Source: Bacillaceae bacterium UBA7792 (GTDB lineage Bacteria > Bacillota > Bacilli > Bacillales > Cytobacillaceae). From it: 5,430 nucleotides of DNA. The position numbers were made by a program, and so were the translations under genes. Position 1 is the stretch's first letter, and each line of letters opens with the position of its first letter. Shown here one piece after another: positions 1-5,122 of this stretch. The DNA lies in contig DLCS01000090.1 of NCBI GenBank assembly GCA_002480735.1, forward strand, positions 407-5,836, written 5' to 3'. The notes under the pieces were generated by a model. The model did not search any database, was not told the origin of the DNA, and saw only the letters and a list, made by a program, of their open reading frames with translations.

Positions 1-1222
1 CGATTAACAAATAACAGCCATGCTTTACGCTTCGATTGCGGATCCCTTCCCTTGTTCCTGCGAGCTGAAGCTGTTCTACAAGGGTTGGCTGCTCCTTCAT
101 CGACACCCCGATAAAGACCATTCCGACCGGCTTCCCCTCCTGTTCAGTTGGCCCTGCAACACCAGTGAAGCTAATTCCAATATCTGCCTGCATAAGCTCT
201 CTTACATTCACGGCAAGCTCACTAGCACACTCAGCACTAACAACGCCCATATGATCGATGGTTTCCTTTTTCACTTTAAGAACACGATTCTTCACCTCGG
301 TGGCATAGCAGACGACTCCACCTTTAAAAACATCACCAGCCCCGGAAATCGAAGTGATTTCCTGCTGGAATAGGCCACCTGTCAAACTTTCCGCACAGGC
401 AATCGTGAGATTACGTTTCCGTAGCAGCTTAAATAGCTCGTTCATTAAAGAGGTGGAATTATATCCGTAAAAGTATTGCCCTACCCGGGAAAGAATTTTC
501 TTTTCCGTCTCTTCGATAAGCTGGTTGGCAAGCTCCTCCGTTTTTTCCTTGGCCGTCAGTCTTAGAGTGACCTCCCCATCTGCTGCAAGTGGAGCGATCG
601 TCGGGTTCGCTTGAGCATCAATTAAATCTTCAATCTCCGTCTCAAGCAGGGATTCACCAATTCCAAAAAAACGTAGAACACGAGATACGATTTTATCATT
701 TGTGTGGAGAAGCTCCAAAATCGCTTTCTCTCCGTAGGAAAGATACATGGGCTCCATTTCCTTCGGTGGTCCTGGCAACAGCATATAGCTTCTCCCTTGA
801 ACCTGCAGGAACATTCCTGGAGCCATTCCATGATCATTTGGGAGAACGGTAGAATCTTCAAGAATGAATGCCTGTTTGCGATTGTTTTCCGTCATCTTTC
901 GTTTTACTTTTTTAAAAAAGCTTTCAATAGAGCGAAGCGCTTCTTCATCATAAACTAACCCTTTCCCAAGATGAGAAGCAATGGTCTCCTTTGTTAAATC
1001 GTCCTTTGTCGGCCCTAATCCGCCAGTAAAAATAATCAGGTGCGCACGACTCTCTGCTATCTCAATGGCTTTTGTCAATCTCTCCGAATTGTCCCCTGCA
1101 ACCGTATGATAAAACACATTCACGCCGATGTTTGCAAGGTGCTTGGAAAGAAACTGTGCATTCGTGTTCACTATTTGCCCGAGCAAAAGCTCTGAACCTA
1201 CTGCAATTATCTCTGCATTCAT
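1..1222 (-). CDS. cinA: CinA, competence/damage-inducible protein; 3' end cut by window edge
   Basis: This is a CinA-family protein, read here for 407 complete codons with no stop before the left edge. B. subtilis CinA has about 416 residues, so only some ten C-terminal residues are missing. The N-terminal half is the COG1058/MoaB-like nucleotide-binding domain, with [10 protein letters not shown] at residues 66-75 and PGPPKEME at 150-157. The C-terminal half is the CinA/PncC domain, with CAESLTGG at 276-283 and TGVAGP at 353-358. In the family this domain deamidates NMN in pyridine nucleotide recycling, and the N-terminal domain acts as an ADP-ribose pyrophosphatase in some members. The protein is cytosolic; in naturally competent Gram-positives it is linked to RecA and transformation. 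The ATG is preceded by AAGGGG with 7-nt spacing. It lies 25 bp after pgsA, so the two are very probably co-transcribed. No internal stop or frameshift was seen. Confidence 0.96.
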   Translation of the reverse strand, partial: MNAEIIAVGSELLLGQIVNTNAQFLSKHLANIGVNVFYHTVAGDNSERLTKAIEIAESRAHLIIFTGGLGPTKDDLTKETIASHLGKGLVYDEEALRSIESFFKKVKRKMTENNRKQAFILEDSTVLPNDHGMAPGMFLQVQGRSYMLLPGPPKEMEPMYLSYGEKAILELLHTNDKIVSRVLRFFGIGESLLETEIEDLIDAQANPTIAPLAADGEVTLRLTAKEKTEELANQLIEETEKKILSRVGQYFYGYNSTSLMNELFKLLRKRNLTIACAESLTGGLFQQEITSISGAGDVFKGGVVCYATEVKNRVLKVKKETIDHMGVVSAECASELAVNVRELMQADIGISFTGVAGPTEQEGKPVGMVFIGVSMKEQPTLVEQLQLAGTREGIRNRSVKHGCYLLI

Positions 1223-1247
1223 CTAAAAACCCCTTGTCATGCCCATT

Positions 1248-1826
1248 CTATTTCGAATTCACAAACACATGTTTGTTCTTAACAAAATAATCCCATCCAG
1301 ACCAAATCGTAAAGAAGGTTGCAACCCAAAGCGCGATGGTCGCAAATGGAAAGGATGCCAATTCAAAGATGGTATTATGTAACAGCAGCGCAGAAATAGC
1401 AACGATCTGTGTCCACGTCTTGATTTTTCCTAGCATATTAGCTGCGACAATCTCACCTTCACCAGCAAGTATGGCTCTAAGTCCCGTAACAGCAAACTCC
1501 CGACTAATAATGATGATCACTAGCCATGATGCAGCCATCCCTAGCTCTACAAGGACAATTAAAGCAGCTGACACCAACAGCTTATCTGCTAAAGGATCTA
1601 AGAATTTTCCTAGGTTTGTAACTAAATTGTATTTACGAGCATAATGCCCATCAATCCAATCGGTTGTGGATGCCAGAATAAAAATTAACGCACCGACAAA
1701 ATGGGTAACCGGGAGAACTGCTCCAAACAGCTTCATTTCCCCCCAGGAAAATGGATACAGCATCACAATGAGAAAAATAGGAATTAATAGGATTCTTGAA
1801 ACGGTAATTTTATTTGGCAAATTCAT
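1248..1826 (-). CDS. pgsA: CDP-diacylglycerol-glycerol-3-phosphate 3-phosphatidyltransferase
   Basis: The product is PgsA, an integral membrane enzyme that transfers the phosphatidyl group from CDP-diacylglycerol to glycerol-3-phosphate. This is the committed step to phosphatidylglycerol, and hence to cardiolipin, lysyl-PG and lipoteichoic acid anchors. The CDP-alcohol phosphotransferase signature D-x2-DG-x2-AR-x8-G-x3-D-x3-D is complete: D56, D59, G60, A63, R64, G73, D77 and D81. Hydrophobic segments are visible at about 7-26, 38-54, 83-107, 138-150 and 161-176. Length (192 aa) and sequence match Bacillus PgsA closely. The ATG is preceded by GGAGG at 1834-1838 with 7-nt spacing. It follows rodZ after 115 bp holding a weak terminator and a candidate promoter, and precedes cinA by 25 bp. 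The gene is essential in B. subtilis. Confidence 0.98.
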   Translation of the reverse strand: MNLPNKITVSRILLIPIFLIVMLYPFSWGEMKLFGAVLPVTHFVGALIFILASTTDWIDGHYARKYNLVTNLGKFLDPLADKLLVSAALIVLVELGMAASWLVIIIISREFAVTGLRAILAGEGEIVAANMLGKIKTWTQIVAISALLLHNTIFELASFPFATIALWVATFFTIWSGWDYFVKNKHVFVNSK

Positions 1827-1904
1827 TATTTATCCTCCACTTGTCTTGGTTGAATATCTATTTATTTGACTGTATTTCGTACGTAAATATTGCTTCGATA
1901 AGAG

Positions 1905-1933
1905 CTTATAGTTAAGTGAAAAATAGTCACCAA
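1905..1933 (-). promoter_or_regulatory. Candidate sigma-A promoter for pgsA-cinA
   Basis: On the minus strand a -35-like TTGGTG (1933 to 1928) is followed after exactly 17 nt by a -10-like TATAAG (1910 to 1905, five of six consensus bases). The -35 box matches only three of six bases. Transcription would start near 1898, giving a leader of about 70 nt before the pgsA ATG. The -35 box lies inside the hairpin that closes rodZ, so terminator and promoter would overlap. The call rests on motif matching alone. Confidence 0.35.
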
Positions 1934-1947
1934 ATTGATGACTATTT
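1919..1947 (-). terminator. Weak intrinsic terminator overlapping the rodZ stop codon
   Basis: Read on the minus strand, the arm AAATAGTCATC (1947-1937) pairs with GGTGACTATTT (1931-1921) through 11 base pairs, one of them G-U, around a 5-nt loop. It ends in a run of five T (1923-1919). The last lysine codon and the TAG stop of rodZ form the first arm. The stem is AT-rich, so termination is probably partial. It may limit read-through from ymfK-rodZ into pgsA, or act as a 3' stabilising hairpin. Confidence 0.5.
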
Positions 1948-2847
1948 AGTGAAACGAATGGTAATATTCTGGGTAACTTTTTCACCAGGTGGAATCGCAT
2001 ACTCCAGCTTTTGATCATTCACATAGATTTCTGTGTCAGTTGCTTTACCGATCTTAATTTCGGCTTCTGTTTCATTTGTTAAATCCTGGGTATTACTATC
2101 GGTTTCGCCTTGCTTTAACATTCCTTGGAAAAGGGATGATCCTTTGCCATCTTTAATATTAACCCAAGTTTCGCCAGTCGAAACCACCTTGAGAACAAAT
2201 TTATCCGTATTTTTTAGCTCATAAACCGTATTTTTTCCTTTTGTTTCAATCACTGAGATCTCCTGCTGTACCGTTGATTCTTCCTCCGTGTCAGTAGAAT
2301 CGTTCGGGTCCGTTACATCCGGATCTTCTGAATCCTTTGCTGGTTCCTCTTCTGGTTCATTCTTCTTGACATCTTCTCGAGATAAATTCTCGGACTGCTC
2401 ATAGGATGTTCCCTCTTTATTGTTATTGATCGGTTCATTCCCATTATCATCTGCATACTTTGACCAAAAATACCAAATCACAGCGAGGGCGCCAATAATA
2501 AAGGCGATCACTAAAATTTTCGGAAGAATATCAAAAAACCTAGAGCTATTCCCAGAAAATTTCTTTCTCGATTGAACCCTAGAGAGCTTCTCAGGCAGAT
2601 CCTCATTAAAAGTAGATGGAATTTCCGCTTTAAATTCTTCAAAAAGTTCTTCTGGATTTAACTCCAAAGCTTCAGCATATTGTTTGATAAAGGCTCGTAC
2701 ATAAAAAGGCCCCGGCATCATGCTGTAATTTCCTTCTTCAATCCCAAGCAAATATCTTTTTTGTATTTTCGTCACTTCTTGCAAATCATCTAGACTCATT
2801 CCCTTTTCGAGGCGAGTCTCTTTCAATCGATTCCCTAATTCCGTCAA
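1942..2847 (-). CDS. rodZ: RodZ/YmfM, membrane-anchored cell-shape protein, TTG start
   Basis: This is a RodZ family protein (B. subtilis YmfM), 301 residues. Residues about 1-72 form an HTH_25 (Xre-like) domain that in the family binds the MreB actin-like filament rather than serving mainly as a DNA-binding repressor. A basic stretch at 89-103 precedes a single membrane segment at about 108-128. A low-complexity linker rich in D, E, N, S and T (about 131-195) follows, then a DUF4115 beta domain (about 200-300). Topology should be N-in, C-out. The role is coupling MreB to the elongasome for rod shape. The start is TTG: codon 1 gives TELGNRLKE at the usual family N terminus, and an AGGTG-type ribosome binding site sits 7 nt upstream. 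The next in-frame Met (residue 17) would cut into the first helix. It is 14 bp from ymfK, suggesting translational coupling. Confidence 0.95.
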   Translation of the reverse strand: MTELGNRLKETRLEKGMSLDDLQEVTKIQKRYLLGIEEGNYSMMPGPFYVRAFIKQYAEALELNPEELFEEFKAEIPSTFNEDLPEKLSRVQSRKKFSGNSSRFFDILPKILVIAFIIGALAVIWYFWSKYADDNGNEPINNNKEGTSYEQSENLSREDVKKNEPEEEPAKDSEDPDVTDPNDSTDTEEESTVQQEISVIETKGKNTVYELKNTDKFVLKVVSTGETWVNIKDGKGSSLFQGMLKQGETDSNTQDLTNETEAEIKIGKATDTEIYVNDQKLEYAIPPGEKVTQNITIRFTK

Positions 2848-2854
2848 CTTGTAA

Positions 2855-2863
2855 CACCTTCCT
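2855..2863 (-). promoter_or_regulatory. Ribosome binding site supporting the rodZ TTG start
   Basis: Minus-strand AGGAAGGTG begins in the last two bases of the ymfK TAG stop codon and ends 7 nt before TTG at 2847-2845. Its AGGTG part matches the anti-Shine-Dalgarno sequence. No ATG or GTG lies at a suitable distance in this frame, so this site decides the start. The overlap with the upstream stop codon fits translational coupling. Confidence 0.75.
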
Positions 2864-3653
2864 AAAAATCAAATCCTCCAAAATCAGAATTCGAAAACAT
2901 ATTATTTCTTTCAATGATTTCATAGGTTATTTCTTGTTCAGGATGATCTCTTAATTCAATGATATAATCGAAATCATCCATCGTATATTCGGTATTTTGA
3001 ATAAAAATATCTGGATGCTCAACAACCTTCACTACTGGCATGCGCATGATTTCACGGACAAGCTGCCAATGAGCCTCATTCGCTCTTTGCGTAGAGACAA
3101 CACCATCAATAATAAAAATATTATTATCGCTATACTCATCCTCTATTAACTTATTTCGTATCGTCTGTTTTAAAAGGGTTGAGGAGACAAACAACCATCT
3201 CTTGTTTGCAGAAACACTGGCAGCGACGATGGACTCCGTTTTTCCGACTCGCGGCATCCCTCTTATTCCAACAAGCTTATGCCCTTCCTTCTTAAACAAT
3301 TCTGCCATAAAATCTACCAATAATCCAAGTTCATCGCGAACGAATCTAAAGGTTTTCTTATCATCTGCATCCCTTTGTATGTAACGACCATGTCGTACAG
3401 CCAAACGATCCCTTAGCTTTGGTTCACGAAGCTTGATTACTTTAATTGTATCCATTGTATGTAAAATAGACTCAAGCCTAACAATCTGCTCGAAAGTTTC
3501 GGCAAGGATCAATAAGCCACGGCGCCCCTCATCAACCCCATTAATCGTGATAATGTTGATCGATAACATCCCCAATAAGGATGATATATCACCAAGTAAA
3601 CCAGGGCGGTTCTTTTGGATCTCATATTCTAGGTACCATTCTTTTCTATCCAC
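2862..3653 (-). CDS. ymfK: YmfK-like DUF3388 protein: ACT-like domain plus P-loop, GTG start
   Basis: The protein has 263 residues and resembles B. subtilis YmfK (DUF3388), which has no established function that I know of. The first 75 residues read like an ACT-type regulatory domain: a beta strand, then RPGLLGDISSLLGML at 16-30, then a strand ending at the INGVDEGRRG turn (37-46). A basic segment (about 76-104) links to a second domain. That domain carries a Walker A motif, GMPRVGKT at 132-139, and a Walker B-like IFIIDG at 179-184, so nucleotide binding is predicted. The C-terminal end is acidic and Phe/Gly-rich. No signal peptide or membrane segment is seen. It starts with GTG and leads rodZ by 14 bp, so a link with cell shape or envelope control is possible but unproven. 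The domain assignment is my reading of the motifs. Confidence 0.9.
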   Translation of the reverse strand: MDRKEWYLEYEIQKNRPGLLGDISSLLGMLSINIITINGVDEGRRGLLILAETFEQIVRLESILHTMDTIKVIKLREPKLRDRLAVRHGRYIQRDADDKKTFRFVRDELGLLVDFMAELFKKEGHKLVGIRGMPRVGKTESIVAASVSANKRWLFVSSTLLKQTIRNKLIEDEYSDNNIFIIDGVVSTQRANEAHWQLVREIMRMPVVKVVEHPDIFIQNTEYTMDDFDYIIELRDHPEQEITYEIIERNNMFSNSDFGGFDF

Positions 3654-3660
3654 TCTAATT

Positions 3661-3666
3661 CCTCCT
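3661..3666 (-). promoter_or_regulatory. Strong ribosome binding site fixing the ymfK GTG start
   Basis: Minus-strand AGGAGG sits exactly 7 nt before GTG at 3653-3651. This is close to the ideal Shine-Dalgarno arrangement for Bacillus and supports the non-ATG start. The reading frame from that GTG begins with the ACT-like strand typical of the family. Confidence 0.85.
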
Positions 3667-3692
3667 AAAAATTAAGTGAGGATGTCTGATCA

Positions 3693-3746
3693 AAGGTGAA
3701 CATTTGTAAATATATTGAGAGTAAGGTGAACTCAAAAGACATTTGT
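3693..3746. repeat. Short direct repeats upstream of ymfK
   Basis: AAGGTGAAC occurs at 3693-3701 and again at 3723-3731. ACATTTGT occurs at 3700-3707 and again at 3739-3746. The first copy is the two words fused into a 15-mer; in the second copy the same words are separated by 7 nt. This could be an old local duplication with an insertion, or paired regulator sites. The distance to the ymfK start (40-93 nt) is compatible with an operator, but chance cannot be excluded in AT-rich DNA. Confidence 0.35.
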
Positions 3747-3783
3747 CTAGCCAATTTCACCAATTTAAGTTAAATGATCCTAG

Positions 3784-3811
3784 ATTCTATAATAAAGGAT
3801 TTGTATAGAAT
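3784..3811. repeat. Perfect 8-bp inverted repeat, operator- or hairpin-like
   Basis: ATTCTATA (3784-3791) is inversely repeated as TATAGAAT (3804-3811) with a 12-nt spacer. On the plus strand the left arm overlaps a perfect -10 hexamer TATAAT (3788-3793), preceded only by a poor -35 (TTTAAG, 18 nt upstream). The spacer holds AAAGGA, and an ATG follows directly after the right arm at 3812. The arrangement suits a dimeric repressor site or an RNA hairpin around a ribosome binding site, but the arms are AT-rich and no regulator can be named. Confidence 0.4.
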
Positions 3812-3991
3812 ATGAAAGAAAAAACAAGCATAATCATATCCTCAAATAAGTTAGACGCAAAACATGCTCATATTGTTTCGAAAAAGCGATTGGAATGGTT
3901 ATTCAAGAAAACTCACGGTTTGAGAATAGAGCCTTCGAAAACTAGAAAAAGAGAGGCATACCGCCCCTCTTTTTCTAGTTTTTATCTATGA
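3812..3991 (+). CDS. Doubtful 59-codon ORF opposite the gene cluster
   Basis: An ATG ORF on the plus strand encodes a 59-residue, Lys/Arg-rich, basic protein beginning MKEKTSIIISS, with no membrane segment and no motif I recognise. In its favour are a TATAAT hexamer and an AAAGGA upstream, inside and beside a perfect inverted repeat. Against it: the AAAGGA lies 12 nt from the ATG, which is too far to be a good ribosome binding site; the -35 box is poor; and the last 17 or so codons run through the ymfJ terminator and overlap the ymfJ stop. Real genes rarely end that way. It is probably a chance ORF. Confidence 0.15.
   Translation: MKEKTSIIISSNKLDAKHAHIVSKKRLEWLFKKTHGLRIEPSKTRKREAYRPSFSSFYL
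3938..3982 (-). terminator. Strong intrinsic terminator after ymfJ, probably bidirectional
   Basis: Two 20-nt arms (3938-3957 and 3963-3982) pair with a single A-C mismatch around the 5-nt loop ATACC. On the minus strand the GC-rich core GAGGGGC/GCCTCTC is followed at once by CTTTTTCTAGTTTT-like U-rich sequence, the classic intrinsic terminator form, beginning 3 nt after the ymfJ TAG. The plus strand gives an equivalent hairpin with its own T tract (3970-3974 and 3979-3983), so transcription from the left would also be stopped. Confidence 0.9.
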
Positions 3992-4246
3992 ATTACTACC
4001 ATTGTTCTGTACTAATTTTACCATCACATTAGCAATCGCACGCTGCTCTTCTTCACTTGCAACAGACCATAGATCAGCCAATATTCTTTCTTGTTCATTC
4101 TTCGGATCTACCTGTTTTGCTAGATAATCTCCAACCTGGAAGGCGACATCAGAAATCACCTGCTGGTTCATTCCTTCAGTTTTCGCTTGGTTTAAGCGAT
4201 CACCTAAAAAGTCCTTCCACTGATTCCAGTTTTCAAGTACAGACAT
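3986..4246 (-). CDS. ymfJ: YmfJ-like DUF3243 protein
   Basis: This is an 86-residue soluble protein of the DUF3243 family, matching B. subtilis YmfJ (about 85 aa) in size and position. It looks wholly helical: an N-terminal segment with WNQWKDFLGDRL at 7-18, a middle helix around the VGDYLAKQVDP stretch (38-48), then EERRAI-like acidic helices (about 51-80) and a polar Asn/Ser tail. No catalytic motif, signal peptide or membrane segment is visible, and the function is unknown. The ATG has an ideal AAGGAGG (4254-4260) with 7-nt spacing, implying high translation. It is bounded by a promoter-like gap of 92 bp upstream and a strong terminator downstream, so it is probably a single-gene unit or the end of a unit with ymfI. 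Confidence 0.92.
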   Translation of the reverse strand: MSVLENWNQWKDFLGDRLNQAKTEGMNQQVISDVAFQVGDYLAKQVDPKNEQERILADLWSVASEEEQRAIANVMVKLVQNNGSNS

Positions 4247-4276
4247 GTAATAACCTCCTTAATTGTATTACAAGGT

Positions 4277-4328
4277 TATTTTGCTTACATCAGAACGAAA
4301 ATATACACATTTTTTCATTTGTGTTGAA
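4277..4328 (-). promoter_or_regulatory. Overlapping promoter candidates for ymfJ (sigma-G-like and sigma-A-like)
   Basis: Two minus-strand arrangements overlap in the gap before ymfJ. GTATA (4306-4302), 18 nt, CAAAATA (4283-4277) fits the forespore sigma-G pattern, gnATR then CA--ATA, in both sequence and spacing. TTCAAC (4328-4323), 17 nt, TATATT (4305-4300) has a good -10 but a poor -35 for sigma-A. I recall ymfJ being listed among sigma-G-dependent genes of B. subtilis, but I am not certain. Only one of the two need be real. Confidence 0.4.
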
Positions 4329-4338
4329 GAGCCCTTGC

Positions 4339-5061
4339 TTACGTATACCATCCTCCGTTAACAGGAATAATCTGTCCTGTGATGTAGGCTGCTTTTTCCG
4401 AAAGCAGGAAGGACACCACATCAGCAATATTTTCAGGAGAACCTAAGTGCCCCATGGGGATTTCTTCATTTAAGCTCGCAATGTCCTCTTCATTAAAAAC
4501 GGTCATCATCGGTGTTTTAATGGCTCCTGGGGCCACCCCATTAACCCGAATTCCGTCAAGTGCGACCTCCTTGCTGAGCGCTTTAACAAAAGATAGCTGT
4601 GCACCCTTGACCGTGGAATAAGCTACTTCACACGCAGCACCTGTTTGTCCCCAAATGGAGGAGATTACAATGATATTACCGGCCCTCTTCTGCAGAAGCT
4701 TCGGCAGAAGTTCTTTTGTTATCAGCATGGGGCTGGTTACATGTGTCGTGACCAGCTCCTCCGCTTGCTCCCTTTCCAAGTCTACAAGTAAACCATAGTG
4801 ACTCATTCCGCTATTATGGATGATCGCATCAATGGAAAAAATATTTTCAACCAACCGTCTATATCCATCTGGAGACGACAAATCAGCTTGAATGGGGATA
4901 TATTCGCCATCATAGCTGGAAAGCTCCTCCATCAGTTTTTTTATCGAATCCTTATTTTGAAAATAATGCAAATAGAGGGAGTAGCCTTCCCTAGCTAATT
5001 GTAGACAAATGGCCCGACCAATTCCCCCGCTTGCCCCGGTAACAAGAGCGTATTTTTTCAT
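4339..5061 (-). CDS. ymfI: YmfI-type short-chain dehydrogenase, likely EF-P 5-aminopentanone reductase
   Basis: This is a 240-residue classical SDR. The NAD(P)-binding TGASGGIGR is at 8-16, the NNAG-type motif appears as HNSG at 82-85, the catalytic serine is S135, the Y-x3-K pair is Y148/K152, and APG is at 177-179. The gene position next to ymfH and ymfJ marks it as the orthologue of B. subtilis YmfI. That enzyme reduces the 5-aminopentanone group on elongation factor P to 5-aminopentanol, completing the modification EF-P needs at polyproline stalls. The fold alone would also allow a FabG-like 3-oxoacyl reductase, so the specific role rests on synteny. Oddly, the fourth tetrad residue, normally Asn, is H107 by gap-free alignment to FabG. 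The ATG has AGAAGGAG upstream, 9 nt from the start. It lies 45 bp beyond the ymfH stop, with a terminator between them. Confidence 0.93.
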   Translation of the reverse strand: MKKYALVTGASGGIGRAICLQLAREGYSLYLHYFQNKDSIKKLMEELSSYDGEYIPIQADLSSPDGYRRLVENIFSIDAIIHNSGMSHYGLLVDLEREQAEELVTTHVTSPMLITKELLPKLLQKRAGNIIVISSIWGQTGAACEVAYSTVKGAQLSFVKALSKEVALDGIRVNGVAPGAIKTPMMTVFNEEDIASLNEEIPMGHLGSPENIADVVSFLLSEKAAYITGQIIPVNGGWYT

Positions 5062-5093
5062 CTCTCCATTCTCCTTCTATCTATTTTCTCACG

Positions 5094-5122
5094 GAAAAAA
5101 GCGTCATTAAGACGCTTTTTTC
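5094..5122 (-). terminator. Intrinsic terminator with the ymfH stop codon in its loop
   Basis: A perfect 12-bp stem (5094-5105 with 5111-5122) has a 5-nt loop (5106-5110) and a minus-strand tail of six T. The 5' arm encodes the last residues of YmfH (lysines, Ala, Ser) and the TAA lies mostly in the loop. The A and T runs at the stem ends make it work in either direction. Since ymfI starts only 45 bp later with no room for a promoter in between, ymfI must be expressed by read-through or from a promoter inside ymfH. Confidence 0.8.

Larger units (their letters stand above)
3654..3985. other. 332-bp intergenic region between ymfJ and ymfK
   Basis: No convincing gene lies here. The right end holds the ymfJ terminator (3938-3982). 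Left of it come a doubtful 59-codon plus-strand ORF, an 8-bp inverted repeat with a 12-nt spacer (3784-3811) and two short direct repeats (3693-3746). Because a strong terminator separates ymfJ from ymfK, the ymfK-rodZ promoter should be here. Weak minus-strand candidates are TTGCGT-N16-TATGAT (3860-3833) and TTGAGT-N15-TATATT (3735-3709). Neither is good enough to call. The 5' leader of ymfK could therefore be up to about 170 nt long. Confidence 0.6.

Noticed and set aside
20..373. 117-codon plus-strand ORF
   Set aside because: It lies wholly antisense to the well-conserved C-terminal domain of cinA, has no plausible ribosome binding site and resembles no known protein.
1336..1644. 102-codon plus-strand ORF
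   Set aside because: It is antisense to pgsA, including the coding region of the CDP-alcohol transferase motif; a shadow frame.
1830..2018. 62-codon minus-strand ORF overlapping the rodZ 3' end
   Set aside because: It is out of frame within rodZ and continues through the terminator and candidate promoter; composition looks like chance.
3787..3831. 14-codon hydrophobic leader-peptide-like ORF on the minus strand upstream of ymfK, with GAGG 8 nt before its ATG
   Set aside because: It is too short to judge, has no regulatory codon run and no attenuator-like alternating hairpins between it and ymfK.
4306..4328. ACACA/TGTGT inverted repeat after ymfI as a terminator
   Set aside because: The stem is only 5 bp, with a 10-nt A-rich loop and no good T tract.
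4057..4446. 129-codon plus-strand ORF across ymfJ and the end of ymfI
   Set aside because: It is antisense to two conserved genes and to the ymfJ promoter region, with no ribosome binding site or recognisable domain.
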